Positions 9,625 to 22,370 of a stretch of DNA of 64,000 nt are shown here, one piece after another; positions within the stretch are counted from its first letter, which is position 1; each line of letters opens with the position of its first letter. The stretch spans positions 2,914,001-2,978,000 of the forward strand of contig JAQFVV010000032.1 in the NCBI GenBank assembly GCA_028023455.1, in the 5' to 3' direction. The position numbers were made by a program, and so were the translations under genes. Below the pieces are notes generated by a model. The model had not been told where the DNA came from. It searched no databases and saw only the letters and a program-made list of their open reading frames with translations. The DNA is from Epiperipatus broadwayi. Lineage: Eukaryota > Onychophora > Udeonychophora > Euonychophora > Peripatidae.

Positions 9625-12600
9625 TAATAAAATAAGACATCCATTTAAGTCCTTCTGTCTAATTATAAGTTACTGTATATTTAGCAGTCATATAAAGACT
9701 TGTGGCCATGACTATGTAATTATTTTTAGCTATTCTCACTAGTTACAAATTGATTGACTTAGTACTTTCTTATTCTTCATTATTTCTTTATAAGAGGACA
9801 TTGCTTATTTGAAGGATGTTTTACATTTTGTTGCAGAAGATAATTAACCCAGACACATATTGATCATGTGTTTTATAGCTGATAAGATTCTACATCAGCT
9901 TTTATTTTATAAATTTATTATATTTATGCATAATAGTTTTTTAATTGTAAAAGAGTTTTTATAATTTTAATTTTGAGGAATATAATATTGAATGCTTTCT
10001 TACAATAAATAGTTATGCAATCAGAGAAAAATTATTCAAGTAACAAGCCTACTTTCTGTTAGTGAACTTTTTTTGTAGTTATATTTAATACTAAAGTTTA
10101 CTACTATATTGACAACTTTTTTAATGCAATAAATTTTTATTTAATAGTATTGTGGATTCAAAAAAAAAGTATAATATGAAAAAACTGATGTCTTTATTGG
10201 CTAGATATAAATATGTAATGGCATACTAATTATTATTTGAATTAAACAGTAATGTTAATGTATGTTTTTTTTCATTGCTTGTTTATTAAGTTGTAAGTTT
10301 TTTTTTTTCTCGCTTTGGTTTTAATTTGAATCTTTGCCAAAGTGTTCCAAAATAAAATGCCTACGAAATCTTATAACAAACTTTTAAATAAATAAACAAA
10401 AATTATCTGAATGGATTTTAGAAACAGATATAAGATAAATGAATCGTTTTATTTTTAATTTAGAAATTTAGTAACATAAATATTTTATATGTAAACTGAT
10501 TAAAAATAACAAAATAAGTTTATAATTTAAATATTTATTGTTTTCTCATTGTCTTGTGTTAATTGATGAGAAATGCAAAATTGGAATTTAACTAATTGTA
10601 ATGTTATATATACTTAGTATCCTAAAGTATTTATTTTACAAAAAAAAAAAAAGGGGGGGGGAATTATAAAAAAAGCACTTTAACATGGAAGTACATATTA
10701 AAACAATATATAATATATGGATCTGATTTATTTATCAGTTTGTGTATAGTGATCATTCATATTTCTATATATTTTAAATAATTAATGTTTTGTGGAAAAC
10801 ACTTTCAATTATTTCAGAACTATTTTTGCATTACAGTCTAAAGACTGTAATGCAAAAATAGATTGGCTGTTATTTCTAACTTGTAACTTCTTCATTATTT
10901 GAATATGGTATAGTTATTCCTTTAAATCATTAATCTAGAATTCTATAGACTATTGTTGTGTAATTACTAAAATGTTGGATACAAATCCTCTTCAAAATCT
11001 TCTTAAACAAATTCAGTTCATATGATCTGGATGTCTTGCTCTTTTTTCATTATGTTCATATCTGTTTATCATACATTTGTTTATTAATTTATAAATATAT
11101 GTAGATAATATCTGCTTTACAATATTAATTACAGGTTTTCTCATATTATTGTTTTTTTATGTTGCATGTTATTACATAAACCAATTTCTTTGTGATCATC
11201 ATTAATGATATGGATAAAAAGAATCAAAAAAGGAACAAAACCCATCTGATTCAAACTTTTATAACTATATGAATTTTCATTAACCATTTTTATATTATTC
11301 TACTATCAATATTTCAAAATACGTTATATTTCGTTACATTGAACTTTTTTTTTTTGAACTCATTTGCAAATTCTGTGATGATAATATATAACTATGGGAT
11401 GGAGATAAAACAAATTTGGGTTTTGTTCTATTATTGTAACATACATTTGGTTTTTTTGTATTAAAAATTGAATACTACAAAAAATTAAACATATGTTAGT
11501 TGAATTTTTATTTTCCCAATTTTTATATGTTTGAAGTTTTATTTACGTCTGTTTATTGTATCTTAATAATGTGCTCCTTGATTTATATGTGCTTTTAATT
11601 TAGTGTATTTATTCTTTTACTTTAATATAATTTATTTAGAATATTGTTCTTCAAAATATTTATGATTATAATAAGTTCAATGTAAGATATTTATATACTA
11701 AAATGGCTAACATATGTAAATATTAACCATTTATGTATTATTAATTAATTGTAATCTAAAAAAAACTATATACAGCACATCACAATAATTATCTGCAAAA
11801 GTGAATTTATTCTATAAAATGTGGGAGTAAATGATAAGTATTGACCAAAGGAACTAGTAAGGCCTGTTAAAATTTATGATTTAGCTCTAAATTTTAAGAT
11901 GCTAAAAAATGAATTATGTATGCTAGGAGGAAGGACAAACAGTATTAAAATACAAATATGTTTTTTTTTTACTTGATCACAGTATCTTGTTGCCTAGTAT
12001 CATCAAGGGCTGAGAATGTATTACATATTTATTGACTAAAGAATATGTGTGCATATATAAAAAATTATTATTTTTAATTGATACTTGTTTTTATAATTTT
12101 AAACTAAAAACGTGCATTATTTTGCTTTAAAACTAGAATTATTAAAGTGTTGCCAGGCAGCCAGAAGTTTGCCATATTAAAAGTAGTTTATGACTTAAGG
12201 AGAAGGAAAAAAAAAGTTTTTTTCTGCTTTTGATTTAATGAGTTTCTGAAAAATAATGAAAAATGTTTCACATCTGTTTTATTCACTGAAATATAATAGC
12301 TAAGTTTATCACTGGTGCAATTAGATGTCAAGAAGAGACTGGCTATTTATAAATTTCTGTAATTGAACTTGCATTATATTTGCTAATTCATATATAAATG
12401 TGTGTTAAATTTATATATATATCAGTCATGTCATTATTAATATGCATAGAATGCTTTCTATTATTCAGAATAATTTCATAAATTGAATATTAAAAATTGG
12501 TTTTTCATTATAATTGTGATTATATTGTTATGGCTAATAGGATGATAATTTTTTAATTGTCACTGAATGTAGTAGGTTTTAAAAATATCTGAGTTCTATT

Positions 12601-12834
12601 TAATATAATAATTTTTCTACATATCTGTATATTTATGACTAAACTAGATTTTTCTTTCTTTATTAAAAGCTGTCATTTCTGTTTTTTTTTTTTAATAGCA
12701 AAAATTATTTTATAAGTACATTATGAATTATTTGGATATTTTCAAATGAAATAAATAAATATGATATTAATGATAAAAATATGTTATTATCTAAAACAAT
12801 AATTAAAGTGAAACCTTGATTCATCATTTTTCAG
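9625..12834. other. AT-rich DNA with no recognised gene
   Basis: No coding similarity was found. It contains a perfect 20-bp hairpin at 10820-10861 and an A13-G8 run near 10641-10661. Confidence 0.5.
10820..10861. repeat. Perfect 20-bp inverted repeat
   Basis: CTATTTTTGCATTACAGTCT is followed by AA and then its exact reverse complement. The 2-base loop is too tight for a microRNA precursor. It is a potential cruciform or a recent foldback. Confidence 0.8.
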
Positions 12835-12893
12835 ATGAACGGAAAACAAAAATGAAGTATGTCAGAAAATTGATGGTGCAGGCAAACCATTAA
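12835..12893 (+). CDS. Candidate terminal coding exon (weak)
   Basis: A T-rich acceptor-like tract ending in TTTTTCAG (12834) is followed by an open frame. After two leading bases the frame reads ERKTKMKYVRKLMVQANH and then TAA at 12891-12893. AATAAA follows at about 12902-12907. Together they look like the last exon of a gene on the plus strand. No upstream exon is recognised and the peptide is too short to name. In DNA this AT-rich a chance match is possible. Confidence 0.25.
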
Positions 12894-12907
12894 AAATAAT
12901 AAATAAA

Positions 12908-14823
12908 AACTATTTAATAATTATTCATTGAAATGCATGTGATGTACAAATAAATTTGATAATTCAAAACATTCCATTTCTTTTATTTGAAAATTATGAA
13001 TGTACATATATATAAATTTAGTATGACTTTAATGTCCTGCTTTGTTTGTGTAGCAGGAGTATGGATAGTCTGGAGCTCAAAAATCTATATCAGGGGATAC
13101 AGTGAATAGCAGGTAAATAAGTATATTAAACTAGTAATTTATTCCAAAAATAAGTATGTTATCAACATTTCCAGGCTGTTCTATGTTGATACTGTCTGTT
13201 AGCCACACCAGCAACATTTCAGGTGTCTTTTCAGCTACAGACACACGTTCATACTTTTTTTTTTGCTACAGGGTCCAATAACTCAAAATGCCCTGTTAAG
13301 ATTTATTTACAGACTAAACTTTTTGATGAAAACTTAATTATTGTTTATTTCTTATTATAATGAATAGAGGGTACTGGATAATTTACTAAAAGCCATGGGA
13401 GTGCAGGGACCAAAAAGTTGGAAACTCCAGATCTAAATGAATCACAACTCAACCCTGATACTTCTGGTTCTTGAACTTCATTTGAACAACAAAGCAGTCA
13501 ATTATTATTATTATATCACTGTAATTCTATATATGTATTTTAAAAACTGGGCTTAGTGTAAAGTAAAATATTTAGATAGTTACAGATCTTTTATATTTTC
13601 ATATACAACAATCTTGATTTTAATTTTATAAATAACACATAAATGAAACGTTTATTAATATTATAGTTCAAGATTTTATAAATTTTTGAAAAATGTAAGA
13701 TTATTTACTAAAAAAATCTTTGATTGAGATTTGTTTGGGCAATTTTTTTTTTCAATTCAAAATACAATATTTTTATAACTAAAACATTTCCACTATAATT
13801 GTTATTTGTGCACATAGTCTATGCATAAAAACTTGCAATATGATGTAATTGTAATTTTTTGTTTTATTTTCATTAGTATTTTATTAGGCAGAGCAAAACA
13901 ACTTCATATTTATTTATTTAATAAAAATAAATACATCGTAATTTAACAAAACAATAATAGGAATTAAAATATATTAAATTAGGATAATGGATAGAACTGT
14001 GTTTGATATGATTACACATAGAAACACTTGCATTAAATTAAAATCAAAACACATCATCATAATCATTCTCATATTTTTTTTGACAACAGTGTTTTTAAAT
14101 CTTCACCTAGTCCAAAGAAAATGGAGAGCAAATAGTACTTCATGTTCTTTCAATTTTTTTTTTTAAAAAGTTGCATCAAAATTATAATTTATCTGTGATC
14201 CATGCAATAAAACAACACTTTGAAGAATAATAATGCAAAGAAAAGTTAATATTATCTGTAAAAAGTATGTGAAATATGTGTCAACATTGGATTAAGATTT
14301 CACTGTAAATTTATTTTTCGTAATTTAGTTTAATGGTGGGTAGCATTGTACTCAAGAACGAGAAATTCTCTCAAAGTAAAAAAAAAAATGTTTGATTGAT
14401 TGAATGAATTGAATATTGTACTCAAATGAACTGAGCATAATTTACTATAAATTATGCAGCATCCAAATCTCCTAAGGCAAATTATTGCCAGAAAATAGAG
14501 GGAATATTCATAAAAATATGATTAGAAGGTATTTGAATTGTTCAATTGTTAAACAGTTTTTTAAGTAGATAATATTTTTGCTCTTTTATTGTTATTTTTT
14601 ATTTTTGACAAATTTTAGTTACTTCATTAATATTTCATAATTTTATTTTATTCTTTGAAGTTAGGATGATTGATGCAAATTTGATTGTAAATAGGCTATC
14701 ACTAATCTGAAATCCCTGATTCCAGGGCTCTTTTGGGGTTTGTGAATTTTTTATATTTCAACAATAAAACTTTCTCCTCATTATAAATCCACACTCTGCT
14801 AAAAATTTAAACATTAATTTTAC
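12908..14823. other. AT-rich DNA, possible hAT end near 13370-13435
   Basis: On the minus strand 13380-13433 reads AGTTTCCAACTTTTTGGTCC... This resembles the TTTCCCAACCTTTTTTTGG end of the hAT relic at 46255. No partner end or 8-bp duplication was found, so it may be a solitary fragment. The rest shows nothing recognisable. Confidence 0.3.
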
Positions 14824-15198
14824 TAACTATAGCTTATAAGCAAATATTTTATCTAGCGCCATGCTTACAATTATATTTCATTCCAATATCAGCCTTTCAA
14901 GCTAATTGAGCATGCGCCTTTTGAGTGTTAAATAAATGAATACTCTCTTCTTCAATCCAAGATATAGTATTTATGCAGGAATAAAAAGAATTCTTTTTAT
15001 TCCTGCATAAATACTATATCTTGAATTGAAGAAGAGAGTATTCATTTATTTAACACTCAAAAGGCGCATGCAATTCTTTTTATTCCTGCATAAATACTAT
15101 ATCTTGGATTGAAGAAGAGAGTATTCATTTATTTAACACTCAAAAGGTGCGTGCTCAATTAGCTTGAAAGGCTGATATTGGAATAACTATAGCTTATA
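14824..15198. mobile_element. Palindromic element flanked by 15-bp direct repeats
   Basis: A palindrome centred between 14990 and 14991 pairs 14910-14990 with 14991-15071 almost perfectly. A second copy of the right arm follows directly (15072-15183). It carries the outer part of the arm (GCTCAATTAGCTTGAAAGGC...) that pairs with 14880-14909. TAACTATAGCTTATA stands at 14824-14838 and 15184-15198 as flanking direct repeats. There is no coding capacity. It looks like a foldback or MITE-like element whose arm was duplicated during replication or repair. Confidence 0.65.
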
Positions 15199-16923
15199 TA
15201 TATTGAAATACTTTTTGTAAATTGCTTATATTTATTTTATTATTAATAATATAACATTTTAAAATACAGAATATATTTATATGAGCAAACATTTTTTTTT
15301 TTGTATCCATAATTAAAATAACAATTCAGAATAATGTTTTGCAATTTTATTTGGATAGTAGATGTTTTTGAATTAGATTAATAGTAGACTGTCTTTATTT
15401 CAAAAACAGTAATAATAATAAAAAATGATTTAAAATCATAGAGAGATAAAATGGATTGTTTTTCTGATGTCTTATTTATAGTTAAAATTTCATTTAGTTT
15501 TTAACTGTAGTAGTCAATTCTAAAACTAGTAGACAGTTTTATTTATGTTTATATGAATAGTCAGTGATATCATTAGTGAAGTCAGTCAAAATCAGAAAAT
15601 TAATGTCTGGCTGTAGTGCAGTGAACTTGATTGCATTTCACATATCCGTCAAGTGTTCATGGAATATTCATACTTAAGTAGATGATTCTCAAGTAGAGCG
15701 ATGAGTATATCACTGCTTTAAGGCAAATATAAGATAAAAGAATTATGAAATGTTTTATTTGGTTTGTTGTCTTAATTTGTTTGTTAAATATATTTTGACA
15801 TGCATTTACACATTTCTCTATATAGTGAGATAGATTGCTTATCTCAATTTATAATTAAAAAAGTTGGAAATCATGAATTGGATTTAGATTTCACAAATTA
15901 AACTTAGATTTTTTTAATTAAATTTAGGTTTCTATTATAGGCACACACATGTATTGATAAAGGTATTTGGGCTTAAAATAAAAAAGTTAATTTTAAATTT
16001 TGTTTTAAAAAAATAAACTAATTTGTTTCTTCTGAATAAATTTGTTTCAAAAAGTTATGTTACTGGAAAACAGTTTAATTAAATATAACTATAAAGGATC
16101 AGATTCAATTAAGAAAAATTTTGATAAAATAGATTTTTTCAGTATTAAGACTTTAAAAACTGATTTCTTTTATTAAGCTTTGTTTCATATTTTGCAAATA
16201 TTTAAAATTTTAATAAATATATATATATATATTGGGATTAAGATAGTTAGTTGTTATCTCTAAACATGTTGTTTACCTGTCTAAGGAATTTTATAAATGT
16301 GAAATGATTAAAAATACTGGCTTTGGTTAATTATAAAAATAAAAGTGTTTTTTAAGTTAACTGTATAAATAGGCATGCTAAAAAAATAATTTTGTCTTAG
16401 GTCTTTGCCTGCTCATCATTTTCCAGGATCATTTTTTACTATCAAGTTGAATTATGAGGAACCTCTAGTGTAATAGTATGAAAAGTAGAGCTGCTTTAAC
16501 CTAACCTAGAGATGCAGGTAGAGGGGGTTCGAACCTCACCTACTCCTCCAGATTGCTACTAAGTGACTTACTCCCCAGACTTCACTAGAATTTATTCTTA
16601 ATGTATGCTCGGTGATCAGAGAGAGAAGAGACCACAAAAAGGAATTTTTAACATATATAATGACCAGGTTTATATACATATATCACAAAAGAAAAACAAT
16701 ACTACTAGGTTTTAATTATAGTGAATGAAAGACAAAAGAAACTTTTATTATTTACATTTGCAGAATTACACAAAGCTTTATTAATGGTGCTACAGGCTAT
16801 TTTCCCTGCAACCGCATACAGTTATGTAGGAAAATCCCCTTAATGTCATGAGACAAATTTATATTATAATTTTAGGGAATATTTCTAGCCAATGGTCAGA
16901 TTACACAATTTAGAGAGAGAGAC
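15199..16923. other. AT-rich DNA, nothing firmly recognised
   Basis: A less AT-rich stretch at 16480-16570 contains GGTTCGAACC, but it does not fold as a tRNA. The rest is A/T-rich without coding similarity. Confidence 0.5.
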
Positions 16924-17032
16924 ATAATTTCATTAACTGTATTTTTATATTGGACTATTTCCATCATCTAATATGTGTGTTGAATGTCTTTAGAAAAGTT
17001 TAATTTTATTTAAATATTCCAAATACATTCAA

Positions 17033-17205
17033 CTGTTAGTAATATCACAGCAAACAGGTTAGTATATGCACCAACTATTAGTAATATCACAGCAAACAGG
17101 TTAGTATATGTACAACTGTTATTAATATCACAGTAAGCAAGTTAGTATATGCATAAATTGTTAGTAATATCATAACAAACGGGTTAGTATATGCATAACA
17201 TTTCG
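17033..17205 (+). repeat. Minisatellite of about 41 bp, left arm (4 copies)
   Basis: The unit is GTTAGTAATATCACAGCAAAC followed by AGGTTAGTATATGCACCAACT, repeated four times with small changes. The same array appears inverted at 17354-17525. Confidence 0.8.
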
Positions 17206-17353
17206 AGAAGTATTTTTCTTCCCTCTTCTTCGGGTCTTGATGGCCTGACCAGTGATAGTACTAGCATGGGATTCAAACCTGGGTCCTTGCTTGTACTGTC
17301 ACTAGTCAGGCCAGCAACACCCGAAGAAGAGGGGAGAAAAATACCTCTCTAAA

Positions 17354-17525
17354 CCTTGTGCATATACTAACCCATTTGCTGTGATATTACTAATAGTTAG
17401 TGCATATACTAACTTGTTTGCTGTGATATTACTAACAGTTGGTACATATACTAACATGTTTGCTGTAATATTACTAACAGTTGGTGCATATACTAACCTG
17501 TTTGCTGTGATATTACTAACAGTTG
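17354..17525 (-). repeat. Minisatellite of about 41 bp, right arm (inverted)
   Basis: GTGCATATACTAACYTGTTTGCTGTGATATTACTAACAGTTG-type units are repeated four times, as the mirror image of the left-arm array. Confidence 0.8.
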
Positions 17526-17668
17526 AATGTATTTGGAATATTTAAATAAAATTAAACTTTTCTAAAGACATTCAATAGGCATATTAGATGATGGAAATAG
17601 TCCAATATAAAAATACAGCTAGATCACCATCATCGCAAACCTTCAGGAAAACAATAATTTCATTAACT

Positions 17669-19430
17669 CTATGATGAGAGCACATGATAAGAAATAAATG
17701 GTTAAACCAACTAAACATTTTGGATGCATTCAAAGTACAACTCTCTTCTAAAAATTAATTAATGACCCCCAACGGATATTTTCATTTTTGTTAGAAACAT
17801 TGCAATAATATTTTAAAGAAGATTTTTAAAATAAATATAAAGATAAAATATTGCGTCCCAAGATGATCAAATATTGTGAGCTAGGATGGGTCTCGAGACA
17901 TGAAGGCAAAAACCAAAAGGCTAACATGAGGTCTGGATAGTTCTCCACCTCTAAACTGAGTTAGAGAAAATGGAATTCATTCGCTAACCGCGTGATCCGA
18001 ATTCAGGAACATAGTTTTATTGCTTATGTCCAGTTATGTATTCATATACGTATAAATATCTGAAAGAGATGGGATCCAATTTTACTAATCTTCATTGTGA
18101 TCCCAAGGCAGGTATATCGGCCTACGTAGTCTTGGTAAAGGAGTGTGCTGAACACATGCCGAAACGCCCACAGATCACCCCAGACAACAATACAATATAA
18201 ATGCGGTCAAACGACCTTTTAAATTAAAAAAAAAAAAATTTACAAAAATATATATATATATAACATTACGAAAGTCTAACAAAACAGAAAATCTGTTATA
18301 AAATAATTATTACGTTCCCTTTATAAACTTGAGATCACTTATACAAAAAGGGTCGATATTTTAGTTATAGTTTAACCTGTCTACCCACAGAGCCAATATA
18401 TAATTCAAAAATTTTAATATATATAGACAACTGTACACTCTTTTTTTTTACAAATAGAATAAATATGAATGCTTATTTTACTTTACGTTCTTCAAAATAT
18501 AGAAATATACATTCGTAACCCTTCCATTGATTAAAAAAAAAAAGAAACGTATAATAACAGAAAACATTGGTAGGGATCTTCCTTTTTCTTTTTATAAAAA
18601 AAAAAAAAACCAAATAGAATCTTTAATAGCTAAAAGTAGAATCTTTAGTAGTTAAAAAATGATTTCTAAAAAAGGGGGATTTGCGCTTTCTGTGATTTGC
18701 TTTCTCTTTTTTTCTTTCTTTAAAAATAAAACATGCATAAAATGAAATACTTAATTATAGGTGTATAACGGCGATCAAGTTTAGTGAGGCATTTTTCACT
18801 TAAATTAAGAAGATTCATCATCGTCATTATACAAATTAAACCAACACCAATTTAAATAAAAAAATTATATATTATTGACTTAACATATGTATACAGTTCC
18901 CAATATCTATATATAAAAAACAGCATAAATCTAGATTTAATTTGCAATTACAAAGAGGTTTTTAATTTATGTGATAATTACTGATAATTAGAGAGGGGGT
19001 CAAGATGGGTTTATTTGATGTTTCTAGCAGGTCTTCTTGGTTCTTCAAATTTGTTTCATGTTTTGATGGCAGATATTCATTGATACAGGGCAGGCATCGA
19101 TCATTAACCCAGGGCAGGCACTTTAGTTCTCTGGCTGGCTTACATGGTTACGACTCCGGTGTCAGAAACGGACAGGAAAGCAAAGGCAAAGAGATTACTC
19201 GCACATTTTCGCAGAGCAACACATTACTAGATTTCATATATATATGATGAACAAATAGACTATGGCTTGAAGTACTGTAAGGAAGATTTCCCAGTGTTGT
19301 AAAATTCTTCTGCAAATTTCTTCCAGCAAAAATTCTTAATATAAAACTAATTCTTCAATAAGAGCTACAGCAGCCATAAGAGCGAGAACAAAAGAAAAAT
19401 TATTTATTTATATCCTTTTTCCAATTATAT
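17669..19430. other. Intergenic block with scattered CpG-richer patches
   Basis: Patches at 17860-18220 and 18980-19340 are less AT-rich and keep CpGs (for example near 17985, 18115 and 19140-19220). This suggests younger or less methylated DNA. An open frame of 80 codons at 19005-19247 has no recognisable domain and contains a short internal repeat (CAGGGCAGGCA). Function is unknown, and an old LTR or untranslated region is possible. Confidence 0.35.
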
Positions 19431-20980
19431 TTTAATCTACTCATTAGTAGCGAATAATGCCCATTGTTTGAAATTTTTTCTGCTATCTATTATTTTATCT
19501 AATTAAAAAAAAATGTTTTATAAATAAAATTTCTTTTTTTAATGGATTCTATTTAATTAAGAAATTTACCTTATCTATTTCTGCCACCATATATTTTAAA
19601 AATAGTTACAAATAAAAATTTAAACTTTATTTTATTTCATTAACTTTTTAAAATAATTTCCTTCTTCAACTTATAACTATTTGTGCAGGTCATTATTTAT
19701 TTTAAGAAAAAGAACATACATTCACTGTGGTTGGACTTAGGAGGGTCTTAGTTAATCCACAGTGAATGGTGAAGCCAGCATATATATATATGCACAGCTT
19801 CACTAGTAAGTAGTTGAAATCAGAATGTGTTGCTAAGAAGCCACTAAAGAACTTCATTCTGGGATATGGAGCCTATAACTATCAGGATGTCTAACGTCAA
19901 TTGCTGAATTATATGTAATGGCATACCAACCATCTTTATATATATTATATTGCAGCTAAAACAGACTTCTCAACAGTTAAAATTTTAATAGAAACTTTAA
20001 GCTTGAAATGGGAAAACTTGTTCATGATGAAATATTTTGGAAAAGTATCTAAAATATGTTTCACTAATAAAGTATAAAAAGAGCTCTTGTCCATTTTTCC
20101 GAAATCAAATAATACTCATGTAAATATAATTTTATCATTATGCAAAAATAATCTCTTCTCAGACTTAATTAAACCATTTTATTTATCCTATGAACAATAA
20201 CTATTTAACAAATTTTTAAATAAAACTCTGTTAATCATAGTATATATGACTATCAGTTTATAATTCAATTTGTGTAAATATTTTATTTATCTTTCAATGT
20301 TAACTTAGTTTTAATATTTATGCAGAAATAATACTTAATTTAGTTAAGAGTATTTGACATATGATATGATTTTGAATATTTAAAACTGTAGATACTATTT
20401 AGAAATTTCATTATCTTTGACAAGTTTTTTTAAAAATTTGGTTGTGTATAATTATCTACCTCTTTGAATATTCAAAATAGGGAGGGGGGGGTCAATCTTG
20501 TGGCACAATTTTTTTTTTTTTTTTTTAAATTTTAAAATCAGGTTTTATTTAATTTTCTTAAAAGAATTGAGATTTAGTTAACAATATTTTTATTTCTGAA
20601 GCTATTTAAATTTATTTAAGGTATTTATAAATGAATAGAACCAAGTTATATATGAGCAGTAGCTGGTGTGTATGTATACATATATGTGTAGTTTCATAGG
20701 CTGATTTTATTTTACTGAGAACTTTTAAAAAGATTGGAATTTGTGTTATTTTATTTATTTCATCTACATGTCAAAATTAGAGATTAGTATATATATATGT
20801 GTGTGCACATTTTATGTAGTGATTCTGTAAATATTGTACATGCTGTTTTTGATTTGTTATTTATCTCCTAGATATATATTGTTTTCACTTGAATTATTTG
20901 ATGACTTTGATTTTACTCCAGATTTAGAGACAGCTGTTGCAAATTTGATTTAATTTGTATTAAGAGACTTATGTGGTTTT
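19431..20980. other. AT-rich DNA, nothing recognised
   Basis: Homopolymers (T16 near 20511) and (TA)n stretches only. Confidence 0.5.
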
Positions 20981-21088
20981 ACTTTTAAGGCAGTATTCAG
21001 AATGATTTTGTGATTGCCTTCAGATTGTAAATATACTTTTAAGGCAGTATTAAGAATGATTTTGTGATTGCCTTCACATTGTAAATAT
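20981..21088. repeat. Tandem duplication, 54 bp x 2
   Basis: ACTTTTAAGGCAGTATT...CATTGTAAATAT occurs at 20981-21034 and again at 21035-21088 with two differences. Confidence 0.85.
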
Positions 21089-21589
21089 TTAAATCTAATT
21101 TAGACTGTTTTATTATTGCTTATTTTTTTAAATTAATAGAGAAATAAATGTGCAGATCTCAACTTAGCATATATCTAGATAAAAGAATCAGATGGTCACT
21201 ATCATTATTGGGGTGATAAATAGTTATCGGAATATAAGATTTTTGTAATATTTAAAGGCTATACAATGTCAAAAGAATTAGATCAACTAAGATAGTCATT
21301 TGCTAAATGGATTCTATTGATCTGTTAAGAAAGTTATTTTGTTTGTTATTAATCTTTCACATTTGTTTACTGTTGTCTGCTTTCCCCCTTGATGTTTCTA
21401 AAGAATCTCTTGTCCATGTAATGGTATGTGGCTATGTAAGTATTATAGTTTCATATCTCACCAATAAAACTTTAATATGATGTCTCTTGTGAAAGCATTG
21501 ATATGATGTGATGCACTGTGACTTCTCCTAATACGGAGTTAGGAATCTCTCAGCAACTATGCCCAGAGAAACATCTTAGCCACTTTACC
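21089..21589. other. AT-rich DNA, nothing recognised
   Basis: No coding or repeat signal was seen. Confidence 0.5.
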
Positions 21590-22370
21590 TTCCCTTTCCA
21601 TTCCCCACTCTAAGTTTTCCCATAATCTGCTCCATCCCATTTCCACAACATAATCTTTGTCAACTCCATGGCCTTCCTATCAAAATCTACCTATATTTTC
21701 CCAAACCCAGCATAAAAACCAATAACCCACTTTCTATATAATCACTTTGTTCATATTTATTCTTCTATAACTTCATTATTTGCACTCTTTCTGCTTCTAA
21801 GCATTTACATTGAATTAACAGATGCCTAATAATTTCTATGCCTTCATTCCACAACTTGCAGACTAAATCACCCATATTTTTCCATTGTCGTGTATATTCC
21901 CTTGTCGTGTATATTCCCTTGTTGCTAAAATTCTCATTCGAGTCTTAAACAATAAACTACTTTCCTTACTATTATCATAAATTAACTCACATGCAATGTT
22001 CCGTTTATTTTTATATATATTTAAACTTCTTTTACTCTCCATACTAGTTTTCCATCTCTCCAACTCCTTATTCTTTATTAATGCATCTATTTTTCTATTC
22101 TATTCCTTACCACTATAACACTCAACAATCCTTCTAACACAATCATCCCACCTTTTGTACAAATATACTGATATAAATTCTTTATCCAAATCTGCATACT
22201 GCAATACCTTTCTCACCCATATTGTTGCCTGCCTTTTATTCATAACCCAATTAAATACTATCTTGACTATTCTTTTATTATCCATAAACTACAATCTACT
22301 AAACATTTTCATTTTAGTTTTTGCATCCCTCATATTAATTTTGTCTACCCTATAATGGGAGATTATCAAT
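21590..22370 (-). pseudogene. C-terminal part of a non-LTR retrotransposon polyprotein
   Basis: The minus strand gives two adjoining frames. The first (22285-22100) contains MNKRQATIWVRKVLQYADL and KRWDDCVRRIVECYSG. The second (22063-21863) contains MRILATREYTRQGNIH. They are followed, across a frame change, by CKLWNEG...RHLLIQCKC...ER. The Cys-x-x...His-x4-Cys end is like the zinc-binding segment at the C-terminus of many LINE reverse transcriptases. No RT palm motif remains, so this is the 3' end of a 5'-truncated copy. Stops and frameshifts show it is dead. The clade is uncertain; it differs from the RTE family elsewhere in the window. Confidence 0.5.

Larger units (their letters stand above)
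16924..17668. mobile_element. Inverted-repeat element with minisatellite arms
   Basis: GTATTTTTATATTGGACTAT at 16939 is mirrored by its reverse complement ending near 17618. The arms are about 300 bp each and meet around 17260-17290 in a short loop (CTAGCATGGGATTCAAACCTGGGTCC). A 15-bp direct repeat, ATAATTTCATTAACT, lies at 16924-16938 and 17654-17668 as a likely target duplication. There are about 35 bases of extra sequence (17619-17653) before the right copy. No protein is encoded. A diverged single-arm relative lies at 2410-2700. Confidence 0.65.

Noticed and set aside
10641-10661. A-run followed by G-run
   Set aside because: A simple homopolymer junction, possibly affected by sequencing error. 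No G-quadruplex pattern.
13037-13110. Small exon between GTGTAGCAG and CAG|GTAAAT
   Set aside because: All three frames contain a stop inside it.
16495-16560. tRNA gene suggested by GGTTCGAACC
   Set aside because: Neither strand gives a proper T-arm stem with acceptor and anticodon arms. At most a decayed SINE fragment.
17033-17525. CRISPR-like array, because of regular 41-bp repeats
   Set aside because: Repeats are contiguous without unique spacers, mirrored in two arms, and in eukaryotic DNA. It is a minisatellite.
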